Source of the DNA: a virus
DNA: 50,845 nucleotides
Virus record (IMG/VR): IMGVR_UViG_3300036854_000028
Span: 1 to 50,845 of that record
Direction: 5' to 3' (one strand)
Below, piece after piece: positions 37,915 through 46,514 of this stretch (positions are counted from its first letter, which is position 1; the number at the start of each line of letters is the position of its first letter). The position numbers were made by a program, and so were the translations under genes. The notes under the pieces were generated by a model. The model was given only the letters and a program-made list of their open reading frames with translations. It did no database searches and was not told the origin of the DNA.

Positions 37915-37963
37915 CCTGACCACGGGCATATCGCCCGCGTACCCGAAAGGTGGTGCGTGGGCG

Positions 37964-39088
37964 ATGACGCGCGCGCTGAAGGCAGCCGGTCAGGACCTGC
38001 TCGGTGTGGAACTGGCCCGGCCGGGCCCGTGGAAGGTTGCCAGCGGCGACGGCAACTTCACCCCGCAGATGCTGCGCGACGCTGCCGACTTCTTCGCCGC
38101 GTCGGGTGGCCAGGCGGTACCGGTGAAGCTCGGCCACAACGATGACCGGTTCGGCGGGGACGGGGACCCGGCGTTCGGCAACGTCACGAATGTCCGCTAC
38201 CGCGAGGACGACCGCGGCCCTGTCCTGCTCGGCGACATCATCGACATGCCCAGTTGGCTGTCCGCGTCGGCGCCGAGGTCGTGGCCGAACCGGTCGATCG
38301 AGGGCTGGCAGGACTTCGAGTATGACGGCCGCGAATACTCGCTGGTCTTGACCGGGCTGGCGTTTCTGGGTGTCACCCCGCCCGCGGTGCGCAACATCCG
38401 TTCCCTCGCCGATTTGCAGACCGCGCTGGCCGCGTCGTCGGCGCAGCGGGTGTTCGCGTCCGCGCCCGCCGACGACGCGGCGACACCACCACATGCTCCC
38501 GCCTCCGCGGCGGAAGAACCGATCGAGAGTGAGGAGGCCGGAATGTCTCTGGCCAAGTATCGAGAGGCACTGGCCGGCCTTCCGGACGATGCTTCCGAGG
38601 ATGACGTGAAGGCGGCGCTTTCCGCGGCCGGTTTCACGTCGGAGAGTTCTCCGCCCCCGCCCGAGCCGGTGCAGGCGTCGCTGTTCGACGACAAGGCGCC
38701 GACCAAGCCCGCACCGAAGAAGGATCCCGCCCCGGCTGAGGGGTCGTGGATGCGCGTCGAGGCGTCGGCGTGGGAGGCCGCGCAGGACCGCATCAGGCGC
38801 CTGGAGGCGCAGGCGCAGCGCCAGCGTGAGGGCGAGCGGGACCAGGTCATCGCCAAGGCGGTGCAGGCCGGCAAGTTCGCCCCGTCCCGCCGGGAGCACT
38901 GGGTGCGGTTGTGGAATGCCGACCCGGAGGGCACCCGCGAGGTCATCGAGGGGCTGGCGCGCAACGTCATGCCGGTGATGGCGTCGGGCTACGCGCGTGA
39001 AGGCGACGACCGCGACGACGACGAGCTGGATCGCGAGATCGATCGCTTGTCGTCGCCGTCGTCGCGGAAGGAGCCCAGCCGTGGCTGA
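37964..39088 (+). CDS. Capsid maturation protease fused to scaffold
   Basis: ATG 37964 gives 374 residues. The first half (LKLGHNDDRFG-like region, VPVKLGHNDDRFGGDGDPAF; RSIEGWQDFEYDGREYSLVL; FLGVTPPAVRNI) resembles Mu-I/phage protease family serine proteases that process capsid precursors; His137-type positions cannot be fixed by eye. From about 190 the chain is acidic, Pro/Ala-rich and coiled (AAQDRIRRLEAQAQRQREGE), a scaffold. Position between portal and capsid agrees. Confidence 0.75.
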   Translation: MTRALKAAGQDLLGVELARPGPWKVASGDGNFTPQMLRDAADFFAASGGQAVPVKLGHNDDRFGGDGDPAFGNVTNVRYREDDRGPVLLGDIIDMPSWLSASAPRSWPNRSIEGWQDFEYDGREYSLVLTGLAFLGVTPPAVRNIRSLADLQTALAASSAQRVFASAPADDAATPPHAPASAAEEPIESEEAGMSLAKYREALAGLPDDASEDDVKAALSAAGFTSESSPPPPEPVQASLFDDKAPTKPAPKKDPAPAEGSWMRVEASAWEAAQDRIRRLEAQAQRQREGERDQVIAKAVQAGKFAPSRREHWVRLWNADPEGTREVIEGLARNVMPVMASGYAREGDDRDDDELDREIDRLSSPSSRKEPSRG

Positions 39089-39467
39089 CTACACCCCCGT
39101 CTACACCGGCGGCGCCGTGCCGTTCACGGCCACCACCGCTGGTGCCGTGGTTGGCGGCAACGTTCTGATCTGGTCCGCTTCCGGCGTCGTCACCGTCTCC
39201 GGCGCCGACTCGACCGCCGTGTGCGGCGTTGCGGCTCACGACGCGGCGTCCGGCGCGAAGGTCACTGTGTGGCCGATAGACGGTGCGATTCACGAGCTCG
39301 TCGCGTCCGGCGCCATCACCGCCCTGGCCGGCGTCGTCTCCGACGCGTCCGGCCAGGTCAAGACGGCCACTATCGCCACCGCAGCCGCGGCGGCGACCCT
39401 CATCGGCGTGGCCGCGACGACAGCGGCGGGTTCCCCGCTGAAGCTGCGCGTCCAGGGCCGCCGGTAA
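39081..39467 (+). CDS. Capsid decoration protein (DUF2190-like)
   Basis: GTG 39081 gives 128 residues. It is Ala/Thr/Val/Gly-rich and beta-structured (VVGGNVLIWSASGVVTVSGA; GVAAHDAASGAKVTVWPI), like the DUF2190 or lambda-gpD-type decoration proteins that stabilise the capsid. It overlaps the protease gene by 8 bases and precedes the capsid gene. A similar protein follows the capsid gene at 40444. Confidence 0.65.
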   Translation: MADYTPVYTGGAVPFTATTAGAVVGGNVLIWSASGVVTVSGADSTAVCGVAAHDAASGAKVTVWPIDGAIHELVASGAITALAGVVSDASGQVKTATIATAAAAATLIGVAATTAAGSPLKLRVQGRR

Positions 39468-39488
39468 CCACCCGAAAGGAGATAGGCC

Positions 39489-40442
39489 ATGCCTTACGCA
39501 TTCCCGGCAGCGGCGCCCACCCTTTCGGGCGACCTGCTCACCATCTCGCGGTTCCTGCAGGACCCGACCCGCATCTCCCGGCGACTGCGGGACTACACGG
39601 ACCTGCGGTTCGTGTCGGACCAGCTACTCAAGGACCGCCAGCGGGCCAGTGGCGGCGCGGTCCTGTACGACATGACCGAGCCGTTCATCTCCGACCGGAC
39701 GGTGGAGGCCGTATCGGCTGGGTCGGACTACCCGTACGCCAACCTGGGTACCGGCACCGCCGGCATCGCGGCGGTTTCCAAGTGGGGCCAGAAGGCATTC
39801 CTGAGCGATGAGGAGGTCACCCGCAAGTCCTATCCGATGTCGGCCGTGGACCGAGCGATGACCAAAATCATCACCACGGTCATCAAGCAGGTGGACACGA
39901 TCTCCATGGCCGCCATCGGCACGGCGATCACCGCCGAGGTGGCAACGGTCGGGTCGTGGGACAACGCGACCGCATCCAGCCGCAAGCCGCTGGATGACAT
40001 CCTGCTCGGTATCCAGGCGATCGAGGACCTCAACCTGGGCTACCACGCCGATACCCTGGTCGTGTCGCCGAAGGCGTACACGTACCTGATGCTCAACGAC
40101 GCCATCGCCCAATTGCGCAAGCGGGAGACGTCCGACAACCCGGTCTACACGGGGATGATCGAGACGGTGGCGAACCTCACCGTCATCAAGACGCCGAACC
40201 TGCCGATCGTCACCAGGGCGTGGATTCTGGACTCCACCCAACTCGGCGGCATGGCCGACGAGATGGCGAGCGCGCCCGGATATGCAGCGGCAGCACGTGA
40301 TGTGGGCGGCTTCGCGGGCGTCGAGGTCAAGGCGATCCGCAAGGAAGGCCAGGACGGCTGGGACCTGCAGGCCCGTCGCCTGACCGTGCCGTTCGTGCAG
40401 GAAACCGGCGCCGGGTATGAGATCACCGGCGTGGTGAGCTGA
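39489..40442 (+). CDS. Major capsid protein
   Basis: ATG 39489 with AAAGGAG gives 317 residues. Features: PTRISRRLRDYTDLRFVSDQ (N-terminal arm), YDMTEPFISDRTVEAVSAGS, KKAFLSDEEVTRK-like stretch (GQKAFLSDEEVTRKSYPM), and the late part VVSPKAYTYLMLND. Size and order after protease and decoration genes are those of an HK97-fold capsid protein of actinophages. It builds the shell. Confidence 0.85.
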   Translation: MPYAFPAAAPTLSGDLLTISRFLQDPTRISRRLRDYTDLRFVSDQLLKDRQRASGGAVLYDMTEPFISDRTVEAVSAGSDYPYANLGTGTAGIAAVSKWGQKAFLSDEEVTRKSYPMSAVDRAMTKIITTVIKQVDTISMAAIGTAITAEVATVGSWDNATASSRKPLDDILLGIQAIEDLNLGYHADTLVVSPKAYTYLMLNDAIAQLRKRETSDNPVYTGMIETVANLTVIKTPNLPIVTRAWILDSTQLGGMADEMASAPGYAAAARDVGGFAGVEVKAIRKEGQDGWDLQARRLTVPFVQETGAGYEITGVVS

Positions 40443-40443
40443 C

Positions 40444-40839
40444 ATGCCCGTCATCTCAGGCGCGATCCTGCGCAACTCCAACCATTTGCACGAGGGGTTC
40501 GAGCACGTCTACTCCGGCTCGACCGCCTCGGCCACCGTCACCGCCGACCAGCTGCTGGAGGTCAGCGGTGACGGGACCCTCGGGCCGGCCGGCGCCGCGT
40601 CCACCTCGGTCGTCGGTCTCGCCCTCGCGGGCGCGGCTAGCGGCGCCCCGGTCAAGGCGCTGATGTTCGGCCCGGTGCTGTCCATCACGTCCAGTGGCGC
40701 CATCACCGCCGGCGCGAAGTGCGTCGCGGGCGCGGCGGGTGTGGTGACGACGATCGGCGCGAACACCTTCGAGAAGATCGTCGGCACGGCGCTGACCACC
40801 GCATCCGGCAACGTCGTGAAGATGGTGATGAACACATGA
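40444..40839 (+). CDS. Second capsid decoration protein
   Basis: ATG 40444 gives 131 residues. The second half (VVGLALAGAASGAPVKALMF; ITSSGAITAGAKCVAGAAG; FEKIVGTALTTASGNVVKMV) has the same beta-rich plan as 39081-39467, a DUF2190-like decoration protein. The first 35 residues (LRNSNHLHEGFEHVYSGSTA) are specific to it. Two related decoration genes flank the capsid gene, perhaps by duplication. Confidence 0.62.
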   Translation: MPVISGAILRNSNHLHEGFEHVYSGSTASATVTADQLLEVSGDGTLGPAGAASTSVVGLALAGAASGAPVKALMFGPVLSITSSGAITAGAKCVAGAAGVVTTIGANTFEKIVGTALTTASGNVVKMVMNT

Positions 40840-41237
40840 GCACACGCCGGGCACGGGTCGTCGTAGCGTATGCGACCGTGAAGCTCTTCGATCCGATCAG
40901 CGGCAAGCTGACCGTTGCCGGGTTCTACCAGGGCGCCATTTTCCCCGACTCGGCTGACCCGGACAACGTGGCCAGTCTGGTGCGCCGGGAGTACGCCGAA
41001 TGGGTCGACGAGCCCGAGCCGGAACTGGAGACGGAGTCGGAGCCGGAGACGGAGTCGGAGCCGGAGACGCCCCCGCCGGGCGACGTTGCGACGGACCGGC
41101 CGGCGCAGGCCGCGCCGAAGGCCGACTGGGTCACCTACGCGGTGTCGCAGCGGCCGGAGGACATGCCCGAGGACGATGCCCGGGCGGCGGCCGAGGCCAA
41201 GACGAAGGCCGACCTGATCGCCGAGTTCGGCGGCTGA
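40836..41237 (+). CDS. Head protein with acidic repeat linker
   Basis: ATG 40836 (ATGA overlap) gives 133 residues: an N-terminal small domain (YATVKLFDPISGKLTVAGFY), a Glu/Pro/Ser-rich repeat at about 65-80, and a C-terminal helical region (DDARAAAEAKTKADLIAEFG). The end resembles short helix-forming segments found after head genes. Function unknown; probably a virion or head-assembly factor. Confidence 0.55.
   Translation: MSTRRARVVVAYATVKLFDPISGKLTVAGFYQGAIFPDSADPDNVASLVRREYAEWVDEPEPELETESEPETESEPETPPPGDVATDRPAQAAPKADWVTYAVSQRPEDMPEDDARAAAEAKTKADLIAEFGG
41027..41069 (+). repeat. 18-base tandem repeat in a gene
   Basis: GGAGACGGAGTCGGAGCC occurs at 41027-41044 and 41045-41062, followed by a partial copy to 41069. 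The unit is six codons (Glu/Thr/Ser/Pro), so copy changes keep the frame. Confidence 0.9.
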
Positions 41238-41245
41238 GGTAGACC

Positions 41246-41623
41246 GTGGGCGACCTCTTTGCGCTCGACGAGTTCGCCTCCTACGTCCAGCAGGACGTCG
41301 ACACGTCCACCGCCACGGTGGTGAGGCGTGTCGCGTCCGGCTGGCTCAAGGACGTCACGGGCCTGGCCGACTTCCCGACCCCGATCCCCGATGACCTGTT
41401 CGCGTGGGGCCTGGAGCTGGCCGCGATCGCGTTCCGCAACCCGGACGGCGCGGCCAGCGAGTCGGTCGACGACCACAACGTGTCGTGGGACATGAACCGG
41501 CGCAAGGACATCCTGAAGGCCGCGCTGATCGGCTACTCGACGACCGGCCAGCCACAGTACGCGTTCCCGGACCCGGACTGGCACTGGAGTTCCGTGACCC
41601 CGACCAGCGCCATCACCGCTTGA
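41246..41623 (+). CDS. Head-tail connector protein
   Basis: GTG 41246 gives 125 residues. FALDEFASYVQQDVDTSTAT, then VVRRVASGWLKDVTGL and AWGLELAAIAFRNPDGA, with MNRRKDILKAALIGY, match the helical gp6-like adaptor that sits below the portal. Its place after the capsid genes agrees. Confidence 0.75.
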   Translation: MGDLFALDEFASYVQQDVDTSTATVVRRVASGWLKDVTGLADFPTPIPDDLFAWGLELAAIAFRNPDGAASESVDDHNVSWDMNRRKDILKAALIGYSTTGQPQYAFPDPDWHWSSVTPTSAITA

Positions 41624-41690
41624 CCTTCCCCTCTACCTTCTCCCGGGCTGGTGTCCGGGCGACCCGCCACGCCCAACTGAAGGAGTATTG

Positions 41691-42209
41691 ATGGCGCGCT
41701 ATGGCACGTCCGGGCTGTCGCAGGCGGCCCAGCTCGCCGGGGTCAACTCGGGCACGACGGTGAACGGCTACTTGGGCTACTGGGGCGGCTCGGCGACGTC
41801 GGGGTTCCGGATGCGCCGGATCAATCTCGGGGTCATCGCCGGTGCCAGTGTGCCGACGTCGCAGCAGATCTCGGTGGGCGTGTACCGGCAGACGGTGGCG
41901 CCGTCCGGGACGGGGCTGGCGGCGGCAGTCCTCGGGCAGCCCCTCGAAACGTGGACGCCGCAGACCGACCCGACCGTCGGGCTGATCATGACGACGGCGA
42001 CGACGATCGGCACGACCGGCCCGACGCTGGCCGCGAACCCGATCACGGTGCTGCCGCTCAACACCCAGTCGAACCTGGAAGAGCAGTGGGAGTTCGTCGA
42101 CGAGCTGGTGTGCGCGATCGGCACAGCCAACGGCATCGCGTTCGTGAACATCGGCAACGCGTTGCCGGCGTCGCACTCGATCCGGTTGAACGTCGAGATC
42201 GAGGTCTAA
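41691..42209 (+). CDS. Predicted virion beta-sandwich protein
   Basis: ATG 41691 behind GAAGGAG gives 172 residues, Gly/Thr/Val-rich, with alternating strands (RMRRINLGVIAGASVPTSQQ; ISVGVYRQTVAPSG) and no helix-forming middle. It is probably a capsid or neck decoration protein. It starts a block of four genes that lies between connector genes. Confidence 0.6.
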   Translation: MARYGTSGLSQAAQLAGVNSGTTVNGYLGYWGGSATSGFRMRRINLGVIAGASVPTSQQISVGVYRQTVAPSGTGLAAAVLGQPLETWTPQTDPTVGLIMTTATTIGTTGPTLAANPITVLPLNTQSNLEEQWEFVDELVCAIGTANGIAFVNIGNALPASHSIRLNVEIEV

Positions 42210-42212
42210 GCG

Positions 42213-42746
42213 GTGCGCCAGTACTGGGTCGCGCCGATCCCGCCGTTCCATACCGCGGACGGCGCCGCCTACAACACGTCGGTCACCCTGACCGACGTCA
42301 GCCCCGCCCCGGCCATCACCTTGCCGGCGAACTTCCTGGAACAGGGCTCGGAGATCGAACTGGAGGCGTGCGGGCAGTTCTCCAACACCGGCACGCCGAC
42401 GCTGCTGCTCGGGTTCTACCACGGCGGTGTGGCGGGGGTGGCCCTGGCCGCGTCGTCGGCGATCACCACGACGACAGGTGCCGCGGCCTGGCCGTGGATC
42501 ATCCGTTATCGGGGTGTGGTCCGGGCTGTGGGCTCTACGGGTTCGATCGTCGGGCAGGGCTGGCTGAAACTCGGCACCTCGCTGACCGCGTTCGCGATGT
42601 CGGCTATCCCGGTCACCGCGGCAGCCCGGACGGTGACGATCGACACCACCACCGCCAAGTCGATCACCTGCGGGGCGCAGTGGGGCACCTCCAACGCGTC
42701 GAACACGCTCACCTGCAACGACATCTCGGTCAAGGTCGTCACCTGA
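42213..42746 (+). CDS. Predicted virion surface protein
   Basis: GTG 42213 gives 177 residues. VTLTDVSPAPAITLPANFLE, IELEACGQFSNTGTPTLLLG and WIIRYRGVVRAVGSTGSIVG show a jelly-roll-like pattern known from phage decoration and fibre proteins. It follows the previous gene by 3 bases and the pair may form one structure. Confidence 0.6.
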   Translation: MRQYWVAPIPPFHTADGAAYNTSVTLTDVSPAPAITLPANFLEQGSEIELEACGQFSNTGTPTLLLGFYHGGVAGVALAASSAITTTTGAAAWPWIIRYRGVVRAVGSTGSIVGQGWLKLGTSLTAFAMSAIPVTAAARTVTIDTTTAKSITCGAQWGTSNASNTLTCNDISVKVVT

Positions 42747-42778
42747 CCGCCGTTCTGGTCACCTAAGGGGAGGGTTTC

Positions 42779-43102
42779 ATGTCGGTCGGCTATCCGGTCA
42801 CCGCGGCGGACGTCAACAACAAGGCCGGTGCGCTGGTCGTCGCGCTGTGGACGAACCTGGAGGCGATCAAGCAGTTCAAGGCGTGGCTCGACGACTCCGC
42901 CCACGGCGACGTCTACCTCAACAACCTGGGTATCACCGGCACCTCGTCGTCGGGGGACGTGAAGACGCTGCGGGACTCCTTCGCCGACCTCGCCGGGGCG
43001 GCCGGGCTGTACGGGGTGTCACACGGCACCGTCACCCCGAGCGGGGCGTCGAACTACTTCTTCAACGCCAAGAACCTTTCCGGCGTCAACTTCGCCGGCT
43101 AG
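42779..43102 (+). CDS. Small predicted virion protein
   Basis: ATG 42779 behind GGGGAGGG gives 107 residues with a helical N-terminal part (GYPVTAADVNNKAGALVVAL, then LEAIKQFKAWLDD) and a Gly/Ser-rich end. The AADVNNKAGxLxxxLxxxLExIxxFxxWL pattern is common in phage structural genes (attachment segments for larger fibres). It precedes the 812-residue surface protein. Confidence 0.6.
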   Translation: MSVGYPVTAADVNNKAGALVVALWTNLEAIKQFKAWLDDSAHGDVYLNNLGITGTSSSGDVKTLRDSFADLAGAAGLYGVSHGTVTPSGASNYFFNAKNLSGVNFAG

Positions 43103-43125
43103 TCCCGCCGCGGGAAGGTTGAGCC

Positions 43126-45564
43126 GTGGCGCTGGTGATCGACGGCTCAACCCCTGCGGTAGCGACCGGCACCGGCGCGGTCACCACCACCTCGTTCACC
43201 CCACCCGACGGTTCGATCCTGGTCGTCGCGTTCTCCGGCAACTCGACCGGCGGCTCCAACCCATCCCAGCCGTCGATCACTGACAACCTCGGCTCGCATC
43301 TGACCTACACGCCGGTCCCGACCGGCGGGCCACGCCCCGGATGGTGGAGCCGCGCCGACGGCTCGCCGACCATCGACGGCCAGTGCGCCATGTGGACCGC
43401 CCCGGTCGCCACGGGCGCGGCGATGACGGTCACGGTCACCAACAACGCTGGCTCCAACGAGGCCGCCGTCCGTGTTTGGGTCATCACCGGCCAGGACCCG
43501 ACCACCCCGATCGGTGACGTCGGGAAGGCCGGCTCCTCGTCCGCGTCGTCGGTGGCCCAGTCCTACACCGGGCAGGCCACCTCTGGGCAGGGTTTCGGGG
43601 TCATCTGCGACTGGGACGCCAAGGGCGCCGAAACCGCCGGCACTGGCTGCACCCTCGACGACACCGGCTCGGTCGGCGGCCAGTTCTCCTACGCGTTCGT
43701 GCGCCGGACGGTCGACGACGACACGCTCGGCTCGACCAACAGCCTCAACTCGACCCTGCCCGGCACCTCCACGAACCTATCGTGGGTCTGGGTCGAACTC
43801 CTGCCCGTCCAGGTCAACCAGACTTTGGTCGACCCGCCGCCGTTCGTGGCCAGCTTCCCGCCCGGCTTGTTCGCCCCCAACGGCCGGCTCCAGCCGTGGC
43901 TGGGCGCGCCCGACGCCCCATCCCAGCCGATCAGCCTGGCGGTGACAGCCACCGAAGGCGGCTCGACGAACAACGGCATCGGCCTGACCGTGAAGGTCAT
44001 CACCGGGGCTGACCTGAACCAGAACGGCCAGTTCAACTCGACCGGCACCATCACCACCCCGAACCTGTCCATCACCCCGAAGCGCTCTGGCTCCTGGGTG
44101 TACGGGGCGCTGCTGGACGACGCGTCGTCCACGGTGTGGGCGGCGCACGCCGGCACCACGTTCGGGCTGAACTTCTCCGACGCCACGAACACCGCCTGCT
44201 ACGGCACCTACCGGTCAACCTCCACCACTACCGCCCTGACCGCGGTCGTGCTGGGCGCGGACACCCCGTCCGCCACGGGTGGTCTGGCGCAGGCCGAGAT
44301 CGTCCCGATCGGCGTCCTCGCCGAGGACGTCACGTCGCCGCCCAGCGTCACCGCGACCGGGGCGCACACCGTCTCCACCATCACGTTCACGCCGCCCGCG
44401 GGGTCCCTGCTGGTGGCGATGGTGGCCGCCGATGGTGGCGCGGCCGTCGCCACCATGGTCGTGTCCGGTGGGCCGTTGGTGTGGGCCGAAGTCGTCAAGC
44501 AGAACGCGTCCGGTGCCGGTTACGTAGGGGTGTGGGTCGCCCGGGTCCCCGGCGGAACCCCGATCCCGCCGATGGTGGTTCAGCCGAGCCGCCGCCGACC
44601 CATTCCGATCCTGCGTCGGCCGTCCCGAAGCACGGACCTGGTACCGGCGCAGGTGACGGTCGCCCCGCCGGCATACCCGCCGGTGGGGGTCCGGTCGCAC
44701 GTAAAGTTCTGGCAGGCCTGGCGCAGTCACGGCGCGACCGTGGTGCCGCCGCAGGTGACCCCGGCCCCGCTGTCGTTCGTCCCGCAAGCCCCACACCCGA
44801 AGCTGTGGGCTGTGCTGCTGCGCCGGCCGCGCACCGCCGCACCACCGGTCGGCCAGCTCGTCCCGCCGCAGACCACCCGTGGGCGGCTGCGCGCGGCGAC
44901 CGTACGCAAGGCCCGCACCACCGCACCCGTGCCGCCGCAGGTTGTTCTCGCGGCCCCGGCGTACCCGCCGCAGTCGTGGCGCTCACGGATCAAAGGCGCG
45001 CGGTTGTGGCGCGGCCGGGGCGCCACACCGGTGCCGCCGCAGGTCGTCCTCACCCCGCCCGGCTATGTGCCGCAGGTGGCCCGGCTGCGGCTGCGAGCCG
45101 CGAGGCTCGGCCGTCCGCGCACCACCACCACGGTTCCGGCGCAGGCGGCCGTACCGGCACGGTCGCGGCCCGCGCCGATCCTGCGGGCGGCACCACTGGC
45201 ACGTCGCCGTACGCCGCCCGTTGTCCACGCGCAGGCGACCCCGCCGCTGCTGACCCGGATCCGGGTGCGTGTCGGGCAGTTGCTGCGCGGCAGGCGCCGG
45301 GCGGTTGTTCCGGCCCAGGTCATCCTCATCGCGCCGCCTCGGGTGTCGCAGTCGCGGGCCGCGCGGACCCGGATGCTCGCGGTCAAGCGCCGCCGGGTCA
45401 CCGATGGGTGGATCAGCCGGCTGTGTGAGACGCCCCGACCCGCGACGGGTACCACCGCCCGGCCGGGCTCGGGAACCACCGCGTACGCGCTCGCGGCGAC
45501 CACGCGGCCGAACTCGGGCATCACGAGCCGCCCGAACACCGGCACCACCAGCGATCCATGCTGA
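43126..45564 (+). CDS. Large virion protein with basic Pro/Arg repeats
   Basis: GTG 43126 gives 812 residues. Residues 1-250 and 260-480 are beta-rich domains of a kind seen twice (VTTTSFTPPDGSILVVAFSG; VSTITFTPPAGSLLVAMVAA), likely a duplicated carbohydrate-binding or adhesin fold. From about 490 to 760 come roughly six or seven degenerate units of about 35-40 residues with the pattern VPPQV-APP-YPPQ-R-RLR-ARLWRRRT, extremely basic. The end (GTTARPGSGTTAYALAATTR) is a Gly-Thr-Thr repeat. The basic part could bind DNA, teichoic acids or other polyanions. Confidence 0.6.
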   Translation: MALVIDGSTPAVATGTGAVTTTSFTPPDGSILVVAFSGNSTGGSNPSQPSITDNLGSHLTYTPVPTGGPRPGWWSRADGSPTIDGQCAMWTAPVATGAAMTVTVTNNAGSNEAAVRVWVITGQDPTTPIGDVGKAGSSSASSVAQSYTGQATSGQGFGVICDWDAKGAETAGTGCTLDDTGSVGGQFSYAFVRRTVDDDTLGSTNSLNSTLPGTSTNLSWVWVELLPVQVNQTLVDPPPFVASFPPGLFAPNGRLQPWLGAPDAPSQPISLAVTATEGGSTNNGIGLTVKVITGADLNQNGQFNSTGTITTPNLSITPKRSGSWVYGALLDDASSTVWAAHAGTTFGLNFSDATNTACYGTYRSTSTTTALTAVVLGADTPSATGGLAQAEIVPIGVLAEDVTSPPSVTATGAHTVSTITFTPPAGSLLVAMVAADGGAAVATMVVSGGPLVWAEVVKQNASGAGYVGVWVARVPGGTPIPPMVVQPSRRRPIPILRRPSRSTDLVPAQVTVAPPAYPPVGVRSHVKFWQAWRSHGATVVPPQVTPAPLSFVPQAPHPKLWAVLLRRPRTAAPPVGQLVPPQTTRGRLRAATVRKARTTAPVPPQVVLAAPAYPPQSWRSRIKGARLWRGRGATPVPPQVVLTPPGYVPQVARLRLRAARLGRPRTTTTVPAQAAVPARSRPAPILRAAPLARRRTPPVVHAQATPPLLTRIRVRVGQLLRGRRRAVVPAQVILIAPPRVSQSRAARTRMLAVKRRRVTDGWISRLCETPRPATGTTARPGSGTTAYALAATTRPNSGITSRPNTGTTSDPC

Positions 45565-45573
45565 GGAGGCGAC

Positions 45574-45969
45574 ATGTCCGCTCTGACGATCACCCTGCGT
45601 GGGCAGGCCGCCGCCGAGCGGCTGATGGTTGACGCGTGCGTGGTCACCCGCGTATCCGGATCCACGGTCGACCCGGAGACCGGCGCTATCGTCCCCACCT
45701 TCGCGACGGTCTACAGCGGCAAGTGCAAGATTCAGATGCAGACTGCGGTCACCAACCCATCGGTTGTCGGTGAGGCGGCCGTGTTTGTCAGCGAGCCCCA
45801 CCTGCACGTGCCGATGTCGGCGACCGGACTTCAGCCCGATGATCGGGTGACCGTCACTGTATCGGTGCTCGACCCGGATCTGGTCGGCAAGGTTGGCCAC
45901 CTTCGGGGGCCGTGGGCCGAGACGTTCACGACGGCGAGGCGTCTACCGATGGCGTGGGTGTCGGGCTGA
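45574..45969 (+). CDS. Head-tail adaptor (DUF6093-like)
   Basis: ATG 45574 behind GAGGAGG gives 131 residues. VDACVVTRVSGSTVDPETGA, GKCKIQM, and VTVTVSVLDPDLVGKVGHLR with the end TTARRLPMAWV match head-closure/adaptor proteins of actinophages. It forms the neck between connector and tail. Confidence 0.68.
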   Translation: MSALTITLRGQAAAERLMVDACVVTRVSGSTVDPETGAIVPTFATVYSGKCKIQMQTAVTNPSVVGEAAVFVSEPHLHVPMSATGLQPDDRVTVTVSVLDPDLVGKVGHLRGPWAETFTTARRLPMAWVSG

Positions 45970-46397
45970 TGGGCGCCACGTCGACGGGCCTGACCGAACT
46001 GGTCCACGACCTGGACTACGCGCGGGACCACGCCGTCGAAGGCGCGAAGAAAGTCGTCGGCAAGGGCATGTCCGTGGCGAAGAAGCAGGCGCAGGCGACG
46101 ATCCGGGCGGCCAGTCACAGAGGCTACCTGCCGCACTACCCGCGCGCGATCGGCTATGAGGTCACCGCCGCCGGCACCATCATCACCGCGCGGATCGGCG
46201 CGGACCCGGCGAAGCTACAAGGCGGCCTCGGGAACATAATTGAATACGGATCCAGAAACTCGACGCCGATCCCGCACATTGGCCCTGCGGTTGAGGCCGA
46301 GCTACCGGTCATCACAAGGTACCTGGAAGATCTCGGCGAGAAGCTGATCGCCGGCCAGCCCGGACCGGACGGTCCCGTCGTGGACCCGGGCGGCTGA
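45969..46397 (+). CDS. Tail component, HK97 gp10-like
   Basis: ATG 45969 overlaps the adaptor stop (TGATG) and gives 142 residues. VEGAKKVVGKGMSVAKKQAQ followed by ATIRAASHRGYLPHYPRAIG and the end IIEYGSRNSTPIPHIGPAVE give the typical gp10-type neck/tail-completion plan, with the conserved xYGS....P.hP motif. The noncoding fold at 46400-46495 follows. Confidence 0.72.
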   Translation: MGATSTGLTELVHDLDYARDHAVEGAKKVVGKGMSVAKKQAQATIRAASHRGYLPHYPRAIGYEVTAAGTIITARIGADPAKLQGGLGNIIEYGSRNSTPIPHIGPAVEAELPVITRYLEDLGEKLIAGQPGPDGPVVDPGG

Positions 46398-46399
46398 GA

Positions 46400-46495
46400 T
46401 GGGAAGTGCCGGAGTTGAACCGGCTTGCTTCGTCTGGTTTGGGCCGCCGCCCAACTGGCCAGATGCTTACCCATGCGCTCCGCGTGAGCCTTCCC
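46400..46495 (-). ncRNA. tRNA-like fold lacking an anticodon loop
   Basis: Read on the minus strand, 46495 to 46400: GGGAAG at the 5' end pairs with CTTCCC near the 3' end. The T-arm is canonical: GCCGG-TTCAACT-CCGGC, followed by seven bases and A. Between them are a short hairpin (GCTC-ACGCG-GAGC) and a long arm (TCTGG...CCAGA enclosing TTGGGC-GGCG-GCCCAA). No 7-base anticodon loop with T33 is found, so it is not a working tRNA as read. It may be a tRNA-like RNA, a decayed tRNA, or an attachment-site remnant. Confidence 0.4.
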
Positions 46496-46514
46496 GAAGT
46501 TCACGGTACCAGCC

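Noticed and set aside
46400-46495. Ordinary tRNA gene
   Set aside because: The T-arm and acceptor look right but no register gives a 5-bp stem with a 7-base anticodon loop containing T33, and the D-arm is not canonical.
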